Shown: one piece after another, positions 11,601 through 24,659 of the stretch
How positions within the stretch are numbered: position 1 is the stretch's first letter
Layout of the letters: each line of letters begins with the position of its first letter
Source of the DNA: Salminus brasiliensis
Taxonomy: Eukaryota; Chordata; Actinopteri; Characiformes; Bryconidae
Assembly: GCF_030463535.1 (NCBI RefSeq)
Contig: NC_132897.1
Location: forward strand, 7,150,821-7,214,820
Length of the DNA: 64,000 nt
Reading direction: 5' to 3'
Made by a program: the position numbers and the translations under genes
The notes under the pieces: generated by a model
Seen by the model: only the letters and a program-made list of their open reading frames with translations
What the model was told of the DNA's origin: nothing
The model's database searches: none

Positions 11601-14600
11601 TTCTTTGAAATGAACCCAGAAGAACCATGTTTTGGTTCTCTAACCTTTACCCTGATCCTACACCTAGTGGCTAAAATATACAATCCTTATAAAGTGAGAG
11701 CATGTTGTTCCTAGAACCTTACACTATTTGGACAAAAGTATTGGGACACCTATTCATTCATTGTTTATTCTGAAATCAAGGGCATCGAAGAGTTAATCAT
11801 GCTTTTGTTGGAGTAGTTGACTTTCTACTAGATTTTGGAGCACTACTGTGAGGATTTGGCTGTTATTGGATGATCACCACCCCACCTCATTCCCGACCCC
11901 CCCCAACTCATCCAAAGGTATTAGATGGCGCTCCATCAGTCCAGAGAACAACATTTTCCTTAGCATCCTGAGTGCTGTCATTAGACCTGAATCAGTCAAT
12001 AAAGTGATGGTGAAGAGACTGTCGTGAGAAGAGGTGATGCTAGATGGTCAATCTTGAGAGAACACTGAGTCAGCCTGCTGTTCTCACTGTAATCTTACAT
12101 AAATTCTCGCTGTCAGTAACAGATACAATCAGCTAGGTGCGAGAGCAGTGTGGTCAGGGAGGAGACGGCGCAGGAGAGAGAGAAATAGAAACTTATAGCG
12201 TACGTTACTCTTAATATTTAATATTTCAGTAGCATGCATGCTGTAAAAGTAGCATTCAGACTTAATAAATAAAGAGCAAAGACACAAACAGCCCTAACAG
12301 ATGTTGTATCCATGAGGTACATATGCTTACTTACATATTAATACCTGCAGTTGATTAGTTGTGTTGATTGCAATAAAAAATGAGTGTAAACACTATGTGC
12401 ACACTTAACGGTTATTGGCCACGAGGTTGTGAGTTCAACACCCGCCTCCACTAAGCTGCCACAGATGGGCCCTTGAGCAGGGATCCCAACCCTATCTGGT
12501 TCAGGGGTGCTGGAGCATGGTTGAACCTTCATTGTACTGAAGAAGAAGAGAAATACTGCCAATAGAATAAGACTCTCTGGAGCAGTATAATAAGCATTAA
12601 CCTTTTGGCACTGTGCCTAATGCCAGGTGTGGGCTAGAGGGGTATAAAGCCCTAAAGAGTGATGGTGATAGGATGTGATCGTCCAACATTATGACCTGAC
12701 TAACGCTCTTGTTGCCAAATGCAATCAGATCCTCACAGCAATGCTCCAGCATCTAGTAGAAAACCTTCTTCCCTGGACAGTAGAGACAGTTACTCCAACC
12801 AAAGCAGGATAAACAATGAATGAGCAGGTGTCCCAATATTTTGGCCACACATATATAATGAGAGATGGTGTGACAGAACAGCAAAGGAGAGAGATGGAAA
12901 GAAACATTGAAGAATAGAGGGAATGAGAAATGGATGTAAACAGGGCGAAGAGAGAGAGAGGAAAAACCACAGAGCGAGAGAGAGAGAGAGGAGTGGGAGA
13001 GCTAAAGAACAAGAGTCCAGGAGATCAAATGAGCCAGCTTGCTGTTTACCAGTTCACCTCGTCCTGCTGCTCACTTACGGCTGTGTGGAGCCAGGGATTA
13101 GCACAGAGGAGAGGAAGAAGGGTGTGAGAGTGTGATGAGGAGGAGGAGGAGGAGAGAAGAAAAAGAGGTCATGTCACACGTAGACGCGGCGTATGGCCAA
13201 GCTGGGGCTCTGAGGAACAAACTGTGCTTTTTTTTTTTTTTTTTCCCTGAATTAGCCCGACACCGTGCCGCAGGCTGCTGGTGGCTCCAGCCGTGGTTCC
13301 AGCGGGTCCATCTCATTCATCTGTGTGGCTCTTTACACAAGTGCTGCCATTGTGCCTTTATATAGAGGCTTGTATTTGGATGTGGTAGGTAGACAAGTCC
13401 CAGAGAACCAACATTTTTTATATATTTAAGCAGTATGCAAACTACACTGAATGGACAAAAGTATTGGGACACCTATACACCTATTACAACTACAGGAGGT
13501 TTTTAGACATCCCATTCTAAATCCATTGGCATGAATATGAAGTTAGTCCTCCTTTCTCGTCTGGAGCTCTGCAGTTATTGAGTCGGCAGAGCGTTGGAGA
13601 CTTTTCTGCACTATGCTCTGAGTTCAGCACCTTTACGTGGTCGGACACTTGGTGGCTGAGCTGCTGTGGTTCCAGAACACATCCACGTTTTAAAAATTAC
13701 CACTCACAGCTGAGGGAGGACATTTCACCAACTGACTGCTGTTGCAACAGTGACTCCTATTACACACAGAAACACCACGCTGGCCCCAGTGTTTAAATTA
13801 AGAGGTGTCCCAATAATTTTGACCACATTTTACAATGCTAAGCAACCAGAAGCTGCTTCTGTGTCTCACGTATGGGGTGAAATGACAAGCACTGTGGAAA
13901 GGTCCCAGCATACGATGCCACTTCTTAAGCAGTGTGGGCCGGCACAGGCGTCTGTTAGCTGGCGTGGTGGAGCTGGCAGTGCCGTAAAAGAGGCGGTGGC
14001 TGGCTTTACATGCATTTGGGGGGTATTCCTCGTCTTGGGAGCATTGCCAGTGCTAGGGGTGGGTTAATTATATATGTATAGTTTTTAAGCTGGGTTTGTT
14101 ATGGGCTTCTCTCCAGCCCATTATCAAGCAAATTATGCTGGATGTCTGTGCTGGATGATGCGCTCAGTTTCCTGATCATAGCAGCAGTAGTAAGATTTTT
14201 ACACTATGTTCCCTGGGACTCTACGTACTCAATGAACTCAGGGCAAGTAACATCTTACTACCTTCTTCTGACAGAGGCACAGACTGTACAGCTATAAAGC
14301 TTGTGTGTGGGTGGGTATGTGCTCGTGTGTTTGTATCTGGAGCTTGTATGCATGTGCACTATTGGTATCACCACGCGGAGCCCTTCCACTGTCTGAGGAA
14401 GCGCTTTCAGCCGAGTGTCCACAGATGACGCCCAATTCCGAGCTCTTTCTGTTCTTCTGCTCCTGATCGGCATACACCTCGTTCTCGAACCCTCTTCTTT
14501 ACTCTCTGCCTCTCTGCGTCTGCTTCTCGCACCACTGTCTTCCTGTTTCCTTTCGTCAGCCCCATTCCTCCATCCCCTGCTGTTATTTCCTCCTTCCGTC

Positions 14601-14703
14601 CGCCTCTCTTTCGCTCTCTGCCTCCGTCACATGGCTGGAAACATGCAAGGTGCTCCCTGAAGCGGCGTTCAAACAGAGCAGACATAAGTACGAGGGCATG
14701 AGA

Positions 14704-14740
<37 letters not shown>

Positions 14741-15418
14741 CACACTCTTCAGTGATTTTCATGCTATGTTTTATTCATGCTTTAATTTTTCCCAACTGAG
14801 CAGCTTTTTGTTTTTCGTCCAGTTAAAATTCAGGGTCAGGAAGATATCCCCCATTAATGGAGCATAATTGCCTGTGCCCTGTGCTTAGGCTGCAATCAGC
14901 CTTTCAGTACACTGTTACAAAAGTACTAATAGCCAGCTAGCCAACGATTAAAGGACTCAGAGGATAGAGAGGTCAGAGGGTTTACAGCTGTTGTTTATTC
15001 AGTAGCCTCTAAAGCTGCACAATACATCCGCACTATATGGACAAAAGTATTGGGACACCTGCTCGTTTATTGTATTCAAATAAAAACGTTTTTGTTGGAT
15101 TTTCGGAGCATTAAGAGTGAGAGTGTTAGTGTGGTCAGGAGTTTGGAGGGTCACTACCCCACCTCACCCCAAAATGTTTGGATGGAGCAACCATCTGTCC
15201 AGAGAACACAGTTCTTCCACTGCTCCACAGCTCAATGCTGGGGGGCTTTATACTGCTAGTTCATGCCTGGCATTAGACATGGTGGCAGTAGGTTTAAGCT
15301 TATCTGCTCCAGAGAGTCCTATTCTATTGGCAGTACTTCTCTACAGGGACTAGACAAGCTGTGTGTGTGTGCATTTGCACATCTGTGTCAGCAATGGCTG
15401 CAACTTAAACTTAAGTAG

Positions 15419-15454
<36 letters not shown>

Positions 15455-17141
15455 TCCACAGATGACAGCAGTACTTTCTAGTGAGACTCAGGAATAATTA
15501 CATGGTACTTGCTATGCAAGAGCTGTGATGGCTAAGGAGAAGCCAGAGAAGTGAGTGGATGCTAGATGGGTGCTAGCCAGGTGCTGGGCTTATGGCTAAC
15601 CCTATCGAACCCTACTACAATCTCTTCTGCTAGCTAACTGCGCACCATGTTGGCACAGACTGGACTAGAGAGGACAGCAATATTTTCCCGTAAGTAGCTA
15701 TGCTAGGCTATGCTATGCTAGGCTATGCTAGGCTACACTAGGCTTGGCTAAGCTTTGTTCTGTGGCTGTGATGCCGTCAACCAGCCAATAAAAGCAGATC
15801 TTATCTATTTTTTTATTCTTTAAAAAAACGAAAGGTATGTTTTATTCTGTGGCAAAGTAACAGGGTTGTAAATGCTCTTGTAAAACCGCATCTGGGCATT
15901 TTACAGTTTGCCGTTTACATCCAACGACAATACGATACTTAATAAACATGGTCATGGACAGGACTAAGGTGCTGTCACTATGATCAGAGTATCGCTGGTT
16001 CGAATCCCAAAATCAAAATGGGCGAAAAATCTGATAATAAATAAATGAAATACTCAAAGACATTCTATGGCATTTTTAACCCCGTACCTAACGTCCCGCC
16101 ACTGATACACCCAGAGACGTTGTCTTTTTCACCTCTAACTCGTTAAAATCTGACCCCAGTGTGCTTCTCACATGCATCAGTTTGTGGAATTGGAGACGTA
16201 TTCTAGTATTATTATTACTAGAAGTCTTACCAAGCTTTTATTATTTTTGAGATGCAAAGATAGTCTTTTTTAATGGTGTAAACTGAGAGACATTCACTGC
16301 TTGAGGGGAGAATGATAAAACAACAGGAAAAATGTCATTTTGCGCTGCCAGTTATTTACACTGGAAGTCAGTAGTGCTCCAACACTCAGAATTGTACGAC
16401 TGAGTCTGCTGCTCGCTTGTCTTACCTGTTACACACTTCTCCCCCTGTGTTTTCATTTGTTTTCAGCAAGCCCCTCATCTCAGCATCGCACATTGTTTGA
16501 GGGAGTACAGTAGTGCAGAGTGTAGTGGAAGGAGCAGATGGAGAAGGGGGAGGGAGAGTGTGTTGCGTGCACGTGCTGACTGGTGTTTAATTATTGAGCG
16601 TTTCGTTGCATCAACAACACAGCAATTCCATCTCTGCCATGTCCCCGGAGATAGCTGAGACTGTACAGCCTGCCTACAGCCTGACAATTACGGGTTTGTG
16701 TGCTTCCGAGTGCGTGAGAGAAGGATGTGTGTGTGTGTGTGTGTCTGTGTGTGTAAGAGAGAGAGAGAGAGTTTGTTTTAATAATTTACCTCTAAAAAAA
16801 GTCAATTTGTAGTAAAATCAGAGTAAATCAGTTCATCTATATATCTATCTATCTGTCTATCTGTCTGTCTATCTGTCTGTCTGTCTATCTGTCTGTCTAT
16901 ATCTATCTATCTGTCTGTCTGTCTATCTGTCTGTCTATATCTGTCTGTCTGTCTGTCTATCTGTCTGTCTGTCTATCTGTCAATCTGTCTGTCTATCTAT
17001 CTATCAGTCTGTCTGTCTATCTATCTGTCTGTCTGTCTTTCTGTCTATCTATCTGTCTTTTTGTCTGTCTGTCTATCTGTCTGTCTATCTATCTATCGGT
17101 CTGTCTGCCTGTCTATATCTATCTGTCTGTCTATCTGTCTA

Positions 17142-17184
<43 letters not shown>

Positions 17185-17190
17185 GTCTGA

Positions 17191-17248
<58 letters not shown>

Positions 17249-17265
17249 GTCTGTCTATCTATCTA

Positions 17266-17296
<31 letters not shown>

Positions 17297-19175
17297 GTCT
17301 GTCTATCTGTCAGATGTCTAAAGTGAACAATGTGTGGTTATAAGACAAATAGGGATGTGCCAATAACCACATTAGCGCAGTTGACAGTTGAGCTCATTCA
17401 GTCATCGCCACAGTTATTATTTATTTATGAAATGTTCCGGCTCCAAAATGTGATGGACTGATGAGCTGTGTAGGATTAGGCTGGATAAAAAAGGGCTGTA
17501 TTTAAACATGACTATCCCCAAATGAGGACAGTATTACACATTTACAACATGTCTGTGTCGAATCTCTATCCTGTGTCTGTGCAGTACACAGACAACGTAG
17601 CTCTTTCATTCATGTGTATTTAAGAGAGCTACAGGGTGGGGGCGCTGTGGGAGCTCACTGATGGGTAAGGTAAAACATATGTAATCTGAACCTCAGTTAT
17701 CTGCTGTGGTGATTAGGCTGTTACTTGGCTAGCTAGCTGTCACTCCAACAGCAGTCGCTCAACTATGCTCTCTCAGACACTCGTTTTTAAACGGAGGATC
17801 ATCTACTCTACTTGCACAGCTTATGCTAGTCCCATGGTAGTAGTTTGAGACGGTAGAGTGGTGTGAAAAAGTGGATACTGCCCAACCCTAGAGTCAAGTG
17901 TAAAAATAGGGAGCATTGGAGGATACGCAGTGAATATTGTGAAGCTGAAGATCATCAGCACAACCCGGACGAAATAGAGCATAATCGAGCAGTTAATTTA
18001 ACAGTAATGTAAGCAGTATGATGGTGGTAAAGGTGCACGTATTTGTCACTGTACAGTGTGGACTGTACAGCGAAATGTGTCCTCCGCATTTAACCCATCT
18101 GGTAGTGAACACACACTCACACACACACATGTGTTAGGGGCAGTGAGTACACACACACACCCAGAGCGGTGGGCAGCCAACTCCAGCGCCCGGGGAGCAC
18201 AGAGGGTAAAGGGCCTTGCTCAAGGGCCCAACAGTGGCAGCTTGCCGAGCCCGGGAATCGAACCCACAACCCTGTTATCGATATCCCGGAGCTCTAACCG
18301 CTGAGCCACCACTGAGGGGGGTGTTGGTGTTATTGAGAGCTGTTGATGATGTTGACAGCGGAGTGAAATAAGCTATAAGCTGATGCTAGAAGTAATAACA
18401 GTCCGTGCTTCAGGTGGGTAATATGTCTGATGATGTTCCTTATTCACCCCAGAGAATTATTATTGTTGCAAGTTCTCAATGGAGGGGTTTTTCACTGCCC
18501 GCTGAAGGCCTTTCCGTTCAGAAGCGGTGGAGAGATGCAGTTTGTGAGCAAGCGGTAGATAGAGTTTATCAGTATATGCAGGTGAGGTGAGATGGATGAG
18601 CTTGTTGGGTCAGTGAGGGCTCAGCGGTTCAAGCACCTGGCTACTAATAACAGGGTTGTGGGTTTGATACCCAGTGTCTAAATGACCCGTAACACTGAGC
18701 AAGGCCTGTTAAAGCTCTGTTAAAGCTCTGCTCTGATGCCTGGCCACCGCCCACCGCTTCAGGCATGTGTGCTCACTGTCCATTGTATGTGTGTGTTTGC
18801 TCACTAGTGTGTATGTGTGTATTCACTGCATGGATGGGTTAGAGGGGGAGGCCAAATGGTGAAGATGGTTGTCTTTGTCCTTGCTTTCCTCAGCCTTCTA
18901 AAGAGAAAGAGGCATTTCTGTGCTTTCTTGCCAGCATGGAGGTGTTTAGGGTGAGGTCTTCAAAGATGTGAACACCTAGGAACTGAGAGCTGGACACACA
19001 CTCCATCTCAGCTCCAATGATCGAGATTGGAGTGTGTGCGTGGTCTCTCTTCTTCTGCATGTATCTTATACATGACATGCATGACCCCAAGTCCTAATGG
19101 GTTTAAAAATATGCATGTGTGAGAATGTAGTTATCATGGAGAAGAGCCACAAGGCCATAAAGAAAATCAGGAGTG

Positions 19176-19214
<39 letters not shown>

Positions 19215-19809
19215 AGAAAGAGTTCTGCCTTCAGGAGAAGCATGTGTGTGTGGGAAGGTATTATCATTAGCTCTGGAGTATGTGTATGTGTGTGTGTGTC
19301 TGTGAGTGAGAGAGAAACTGATGGAGACAGATTGCGCATGTTCCAGAGCAGTGCATGAAGGCAATTAGGGCTGCAATCGTGAGCGTTCTAGCAGACGACG
19401 GCGGAGCGAGAGCAGCAGATGAATCTGCAGGATGATTGTGAAGACTAGCGATGCCCTGGATGATAAATCTGAAGAATTCTACATGTGATTTAGTGATACA
19501 CTCTCTCATTCTCTCGTGGTTAGAGCGAGGTCACTGGGCTCAGCAGCAGAAATACGTTTGGGAGGGAACAGATAAGAAAGATAGTTTTCAGTGAGGACAC
19601 AGTTCAGCCTTTCTGGTGGGCGCCGCAGTCGTTTTTTATGATGCAATGGTAGAACCGGCAGCAGACATTTTAGCATACTGCAGGAACACACACACACCTG
19701 TGGGTGAGCAATATGGACTGAAATGTACTGTATATTGTAATATTGTCCACTATCTGGAATATAAGCCTAATATTTTAGATTTTAGACCTTAAAGTTTGGT
19801 GTGTATATA

Positions 19810-19876
<67 letters not shown>

Positions 19877-21228
19877 ATAACAAGTGTGTATGTATGCTCC
19901 TAAGAGTCTTATTCTATTGGCAATATCTTTCTACAGAGATTAGACAAGCTATGTCTTTAGACAAGCTTTGTACATTTGCACATCTGTGTGCATTCACTAG
20001 AAGGGGTGTCCACAAACATTTGGACTGTATACTGTAACAAGCAGCAGCTCTCCCAGCACCAGCGCTAAATGCTTGGTATGCAGCTGTCAAGTTTACGTAT
20101 AGCTGTTGATTACACAGTGATTTATGTTATACTGCCAGTGCTTGTCATATATCATGTCACAGAGGTCAACCTAATCATTTATATTTAACTTGGCTCCTCC
20201 TTTGACGTGAGAATCAATGTGAGTTCACTTTGTGGTTACGCTTTGATGAGTACAGCAAGACCGGAATGAAGGCAAGGACGCTCTAATGGGCCTTGCAGAA
20301 CATCTCAGTCAGTCTCTCTTGCCCCATTTCCTTAAAAAAGCACCTCTCCCTCCAAGCTCAGTGATTCGGGAGCCCTGAAGCACTCAGAGTGCTATTGGAC
20401 TTTTAAATGGGCCCATATTTATATTTATTCCTGACTTATTTAAATTATGCTTCTTCCAACCCCTCTTTATCCTTTAGAAGTAAACAAACTGCATTTTAGT
20501 GAGATCTATGCAAATAACCTCTGTTGTAACTGACAGCCTTGTATTGGACTGCTCATTAGTCTGATATGCAAATGACATCACAACAGGACAATTCGTGTTG
20601 GAGACTCAACATGAAAACACAGGGATAGGAACAGAAGTTATTTCATTAAAAGCAATTTAAGGTATTTAGGTTCTGTGTGAGCTTGCTTGTTCACTTGGAG
20701 GAAAATACAGCGCATCCAACAAGAACAAAAGCGCTGTGCATCTATAATTCGTAGTAAAACAGGACAATTATTAAAAAAACATGCATATGAATATATAAAT
20801 TATAGATCACATAGATTTTATCAGTACTCTCATATTAAAAACAATAATAAGCTCTTATCGATCCAAACTGAGCTCTGTATGAACGTTAACACTTAGAAAG
20901 GGCTGGGCAATACAAAATTGATTGAATCTGGCATTTTGAATCTGTAATATAATATATCATATAATATAATATATATGTATTTTTGATATATATTTAGTAC
21001 TTAAGTGTTCACCGACTGCCGTATGTGTAGTCATGGGACGCCACCCTGTCCACTGTGTGGCATGGAAGCAGCATAAAGGGGAACTCAAACCGGGGAGCCA
21101 ACTGAACAACTTGATCAGCTCAAATAATCGTTCATTAATCTATATGTCCAAATGTTTGTGGACACCCTTTCAATGGATTGCATTCAGCTTCTTGAAGTTG
21201 CATCCATTGCTGATACAGATGTGCAAAT

Positions 21229-21267
<39 letters not shown>

Positions 21268-24200
21268 TAGCTTATCTAGTCTAGGGGCAGAAGGACTGCC
21301 AGTAATATATATGGCCTCTCATTTCAGAAGAGACACTGAATGAGCAGGTGTCCCTGTACTTTTGTCCATACAGTGTATGACCACGTGTATTTAGAAATCA
21401 GTGAGCCCTAACATCAGAGTATCGGATCATCCTGTTTGCTACAGGCCCATTGATTCCAGCTGCAGCCATTTCTTCTGTGTGACCTAACGTCACAAAGCAA
21501 AGCTGGACTCAGTTCCCTGCTTCACGTCTCATTGGGTTTGCCTGTTATTGAAGGAGGCCGTGTGTCGTGGGGGGTTTGATCGCGTGGTGCACAGCCATGT
21601 GTAGGTAGCTAGGAAGGCAGGCAGGCAGGAAGGCGGGCGGGCCACAGCGCACACATCCAATTTAACCAGGAGCCCATGGCACATGACATTATCTTCTAAT
21701 GGCTTTTCCTGTTTCGCTGAGCCGAGCAGTTTTTCGTCGGCTGAGGAACACTTGATATTGTCCCAGGCTTGTGGCCCTCACGGACGGGCACGCGCTAGAG
21801 AGCAATAGAGGAAATTGGTCCATAAAGAGATCATGGCTGCAGAATCACAATGCGGTATTTACACTGTGGGAATGGGATTGTGAGAAGCACTGTAATAAAA
21901 GCCGGCCGTTATATTAGACATTAAAGTGGAAGTGTGAAATCGCAGACCATCAACACTGGCAACAGGCCAGAGGAGGTAAGGTATAATGCTCCATATGAAT
22001 GAAGGAGTGCCCTAGGATAAATTTGCTTTATGTAAATGACTTCCGCTCTGATTGGCTGTGCCCTTCAGAAGTGAAATAAGGCGCATCTTGTTGACAAAGC
22101 AGTTCCGGCTGAAATGTACCGAACTGCTAAAGATGAAAACCCAAAGAGAAACAGCCAGAAAAATAACCTTCAGCTGCGACGTTCGGATGCTGGTACTCTC
22201 CGGAAGGCTGCAGTGAGGCATTTGTTTGCTGGCGGTCAGGAACAGTGTGTTTTTTCCTACATTTTCCCCTTCAGTGAACAATGACCAATCACTGTCTGCA
22301 GTCAATTCTTTTCAGGTCACTGTTCAGTTCAACTGCAGTAGGCCGGATATGCAGTCATATCAGACCTCACAACCATGATGCTAACGATTTAGCGGCTGTA
22401 AAGCTACCATAATAAGTGAGGCAACTGTGATCTACAGTTACAAAATACCACATACGAGTGTTACCCTGTAGCTTAAATTTTTTCACACGTAATTACCATA
22501 ATGCGCATTAGTGCAGTGGCCAGATCCAGGGACACAGTGGTTCAAATAATGCTGTGGTCACTGCCTGTGAGGAGTTTGGTGTGTTCTGCCTGTCCCAAAA
22601 ACACATGGTAGGTGAATTAGCTGTGCTAAATTGCCTCCTAGGAGTGAGTAAATGCTTGTTTGTGGTCATTTGTGGTGGACTGGCTGTCAATGGAGTATTT
22701 CTGCCCTGTGCCTGATGATTCTAGGTAGGCTCTTGACCTACTGCGAAAGCAAAGCTATAAGAATGTGGATAAAATTGCCTCTAATATTAGTTAATTAATT
22801 AACTTAGTTAATTAACTATAATCTTTGCAGACCAACTTCTGGACAAGCATATCTACTGTAATACAGCTTCTATTAGCTTTAGTTTTGTTTGCATGGACCC
22901 CAGAATAGAGTTCTGTAGTTGCCATTATATTAGGGAACTTGGGGTGTAAGCTGGATTTCTGTATAACTGAAATGAATAAAAATTGTGAAAAATGACTTTA
23001 AATATTATGAAATAGTATTTTTACCATATCGCTCAGCCCTGCCCTAGAGTTCCTAATATCGGCTTGATGCCAACTTAAGTATAACAGCACAACTTCAGTG
23101 GTGTATTTCTTAACAGACTAAAATCTACATCATCTTTCTGAGTAGCATTGAAAGTAGTTAATTAGCTAAGGTTGAAGTTAATGAGTTGCAGAGGCCTTTC
23201 ATTAGCTTATAGAGGCCTTTAATTAAGAGCAGTATATCGTCACTGTAGCATAAAATCCCCCCCCCCCGCCCTTCATTTTTCATTTTTTGATGTTTTTCAC
23301 TATTTTCACTGTTTTTTGTTAGTTTTTTTTAATCATGCCATACTTAATACTGCTTGTGCTCTCCTGTAAAGTTGCTATATTGGAGATTAAAGGTTTTGTT
23401 TTACAGCAACAGTATTGTTCAGATTTGAAAGGTGTATTTAGGCAAAACAATAAACCAAATCATGTGACAAGTTAAAGAGAATGAAAGAACGCTCATTTGC
23501 ATAATTATAGTACTTCCATAAATGATCATGATATTCAGTAATATCAGTTATCAGCCCAAGGCTACATGGTGCATCAATGAAAGGAGCGAGACGAGGCCTA
23601 TAAGGCCTGTTTTTGGTGCTGATCTGTTTTCTGATTTGTCCATAAGGACATGTAAACAGTGTTAGTGATAAGTGTGTCCTCATTTTGATTTTTTGTGTGT
23701 GTGTCTCTCTCTAGAGCAGCTCGAGCATTTGGAGAGTACCTGTCTCACGCAAACCCTGAGAACCGCAACGGATCAGGTCAGAATGCACTCAGAACTTACA
23801 CACACACACATACACACACACTCCTCACCCTGGTCCACTTCTTCCCGTTCCTGCTCAAATCATAGACTGTATATAAGAGTGGGCTGTACATCCCGTTCGC
23901 TCTCGTTACAATGTTTAGAAGCCAAAAGACGGACGAAATGGAAGCTGCCATTGTTTGCGGTTGTGCAGTAGAGCACAATTGGAGCCAGAGCATGCACGGT
24001 AGAGACAGGGGGCAAGGCCGCGTGACCACCGAACCCCGGCCCAAGCACTTCAGTATGCCATTTATTGTCTTGGAATTCTCTGTGTTTACAGTATCAGCCA
24101 GGCTCATCATGGCTCAAATGGTGAAACCGTCTCTGCCCACATACTTCCATGTGTCCGTTTCTTTGGCACGGATGTTAAGCAGTTAAGCATCCACTAGAGG

Positions 24201-24583
24201 ACAGTTCAGCATCAAAGCTTTCTGATTGGTCGTGTCCATGTGGCAGTGGTTATGTCTCACCTGAAATACTGGCTACATTGCCGACACGATTTCCAGTGCT
24301 GTGGCTCCGGCTCTGGGTCGAATCCTTCTTTTTAAGATTTTCTGACCTCCATTAAGGCACTCGTACATAAGTCAGAATTTATTCAACGTTCCTTCTGGCC
24401 CTCTAAAAGCAGCTCCACCTCTGGTCACCACATTTCAACCTCCTCAAACTGTGTCATTTTAGCGTCCACCGTCTTTCTCTCTCTCTCTCTCTCGTGCCTG
24501 TCTCTTTCATTAGAGAAGAGCTTTATTGGCTCCCTTGGGCTTAAACGACTGTTGCCAAGACGGTACTCATCTCAGATGATTTA

Positions 24584-24659
<76 letters not shown>

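Noticed and set aside
17061..17321. 86-codon Cys/Leu/Ser/Val frame
   Set aside because: Shadow of the CTGT/CTAT microsatellite, which contains no stop codons.
18043..18316. 82-codon plus-strand frame ending in a proline/serine-rich tail
   Set aside because: It is the antisense strand of a tRNA-derived SINE.
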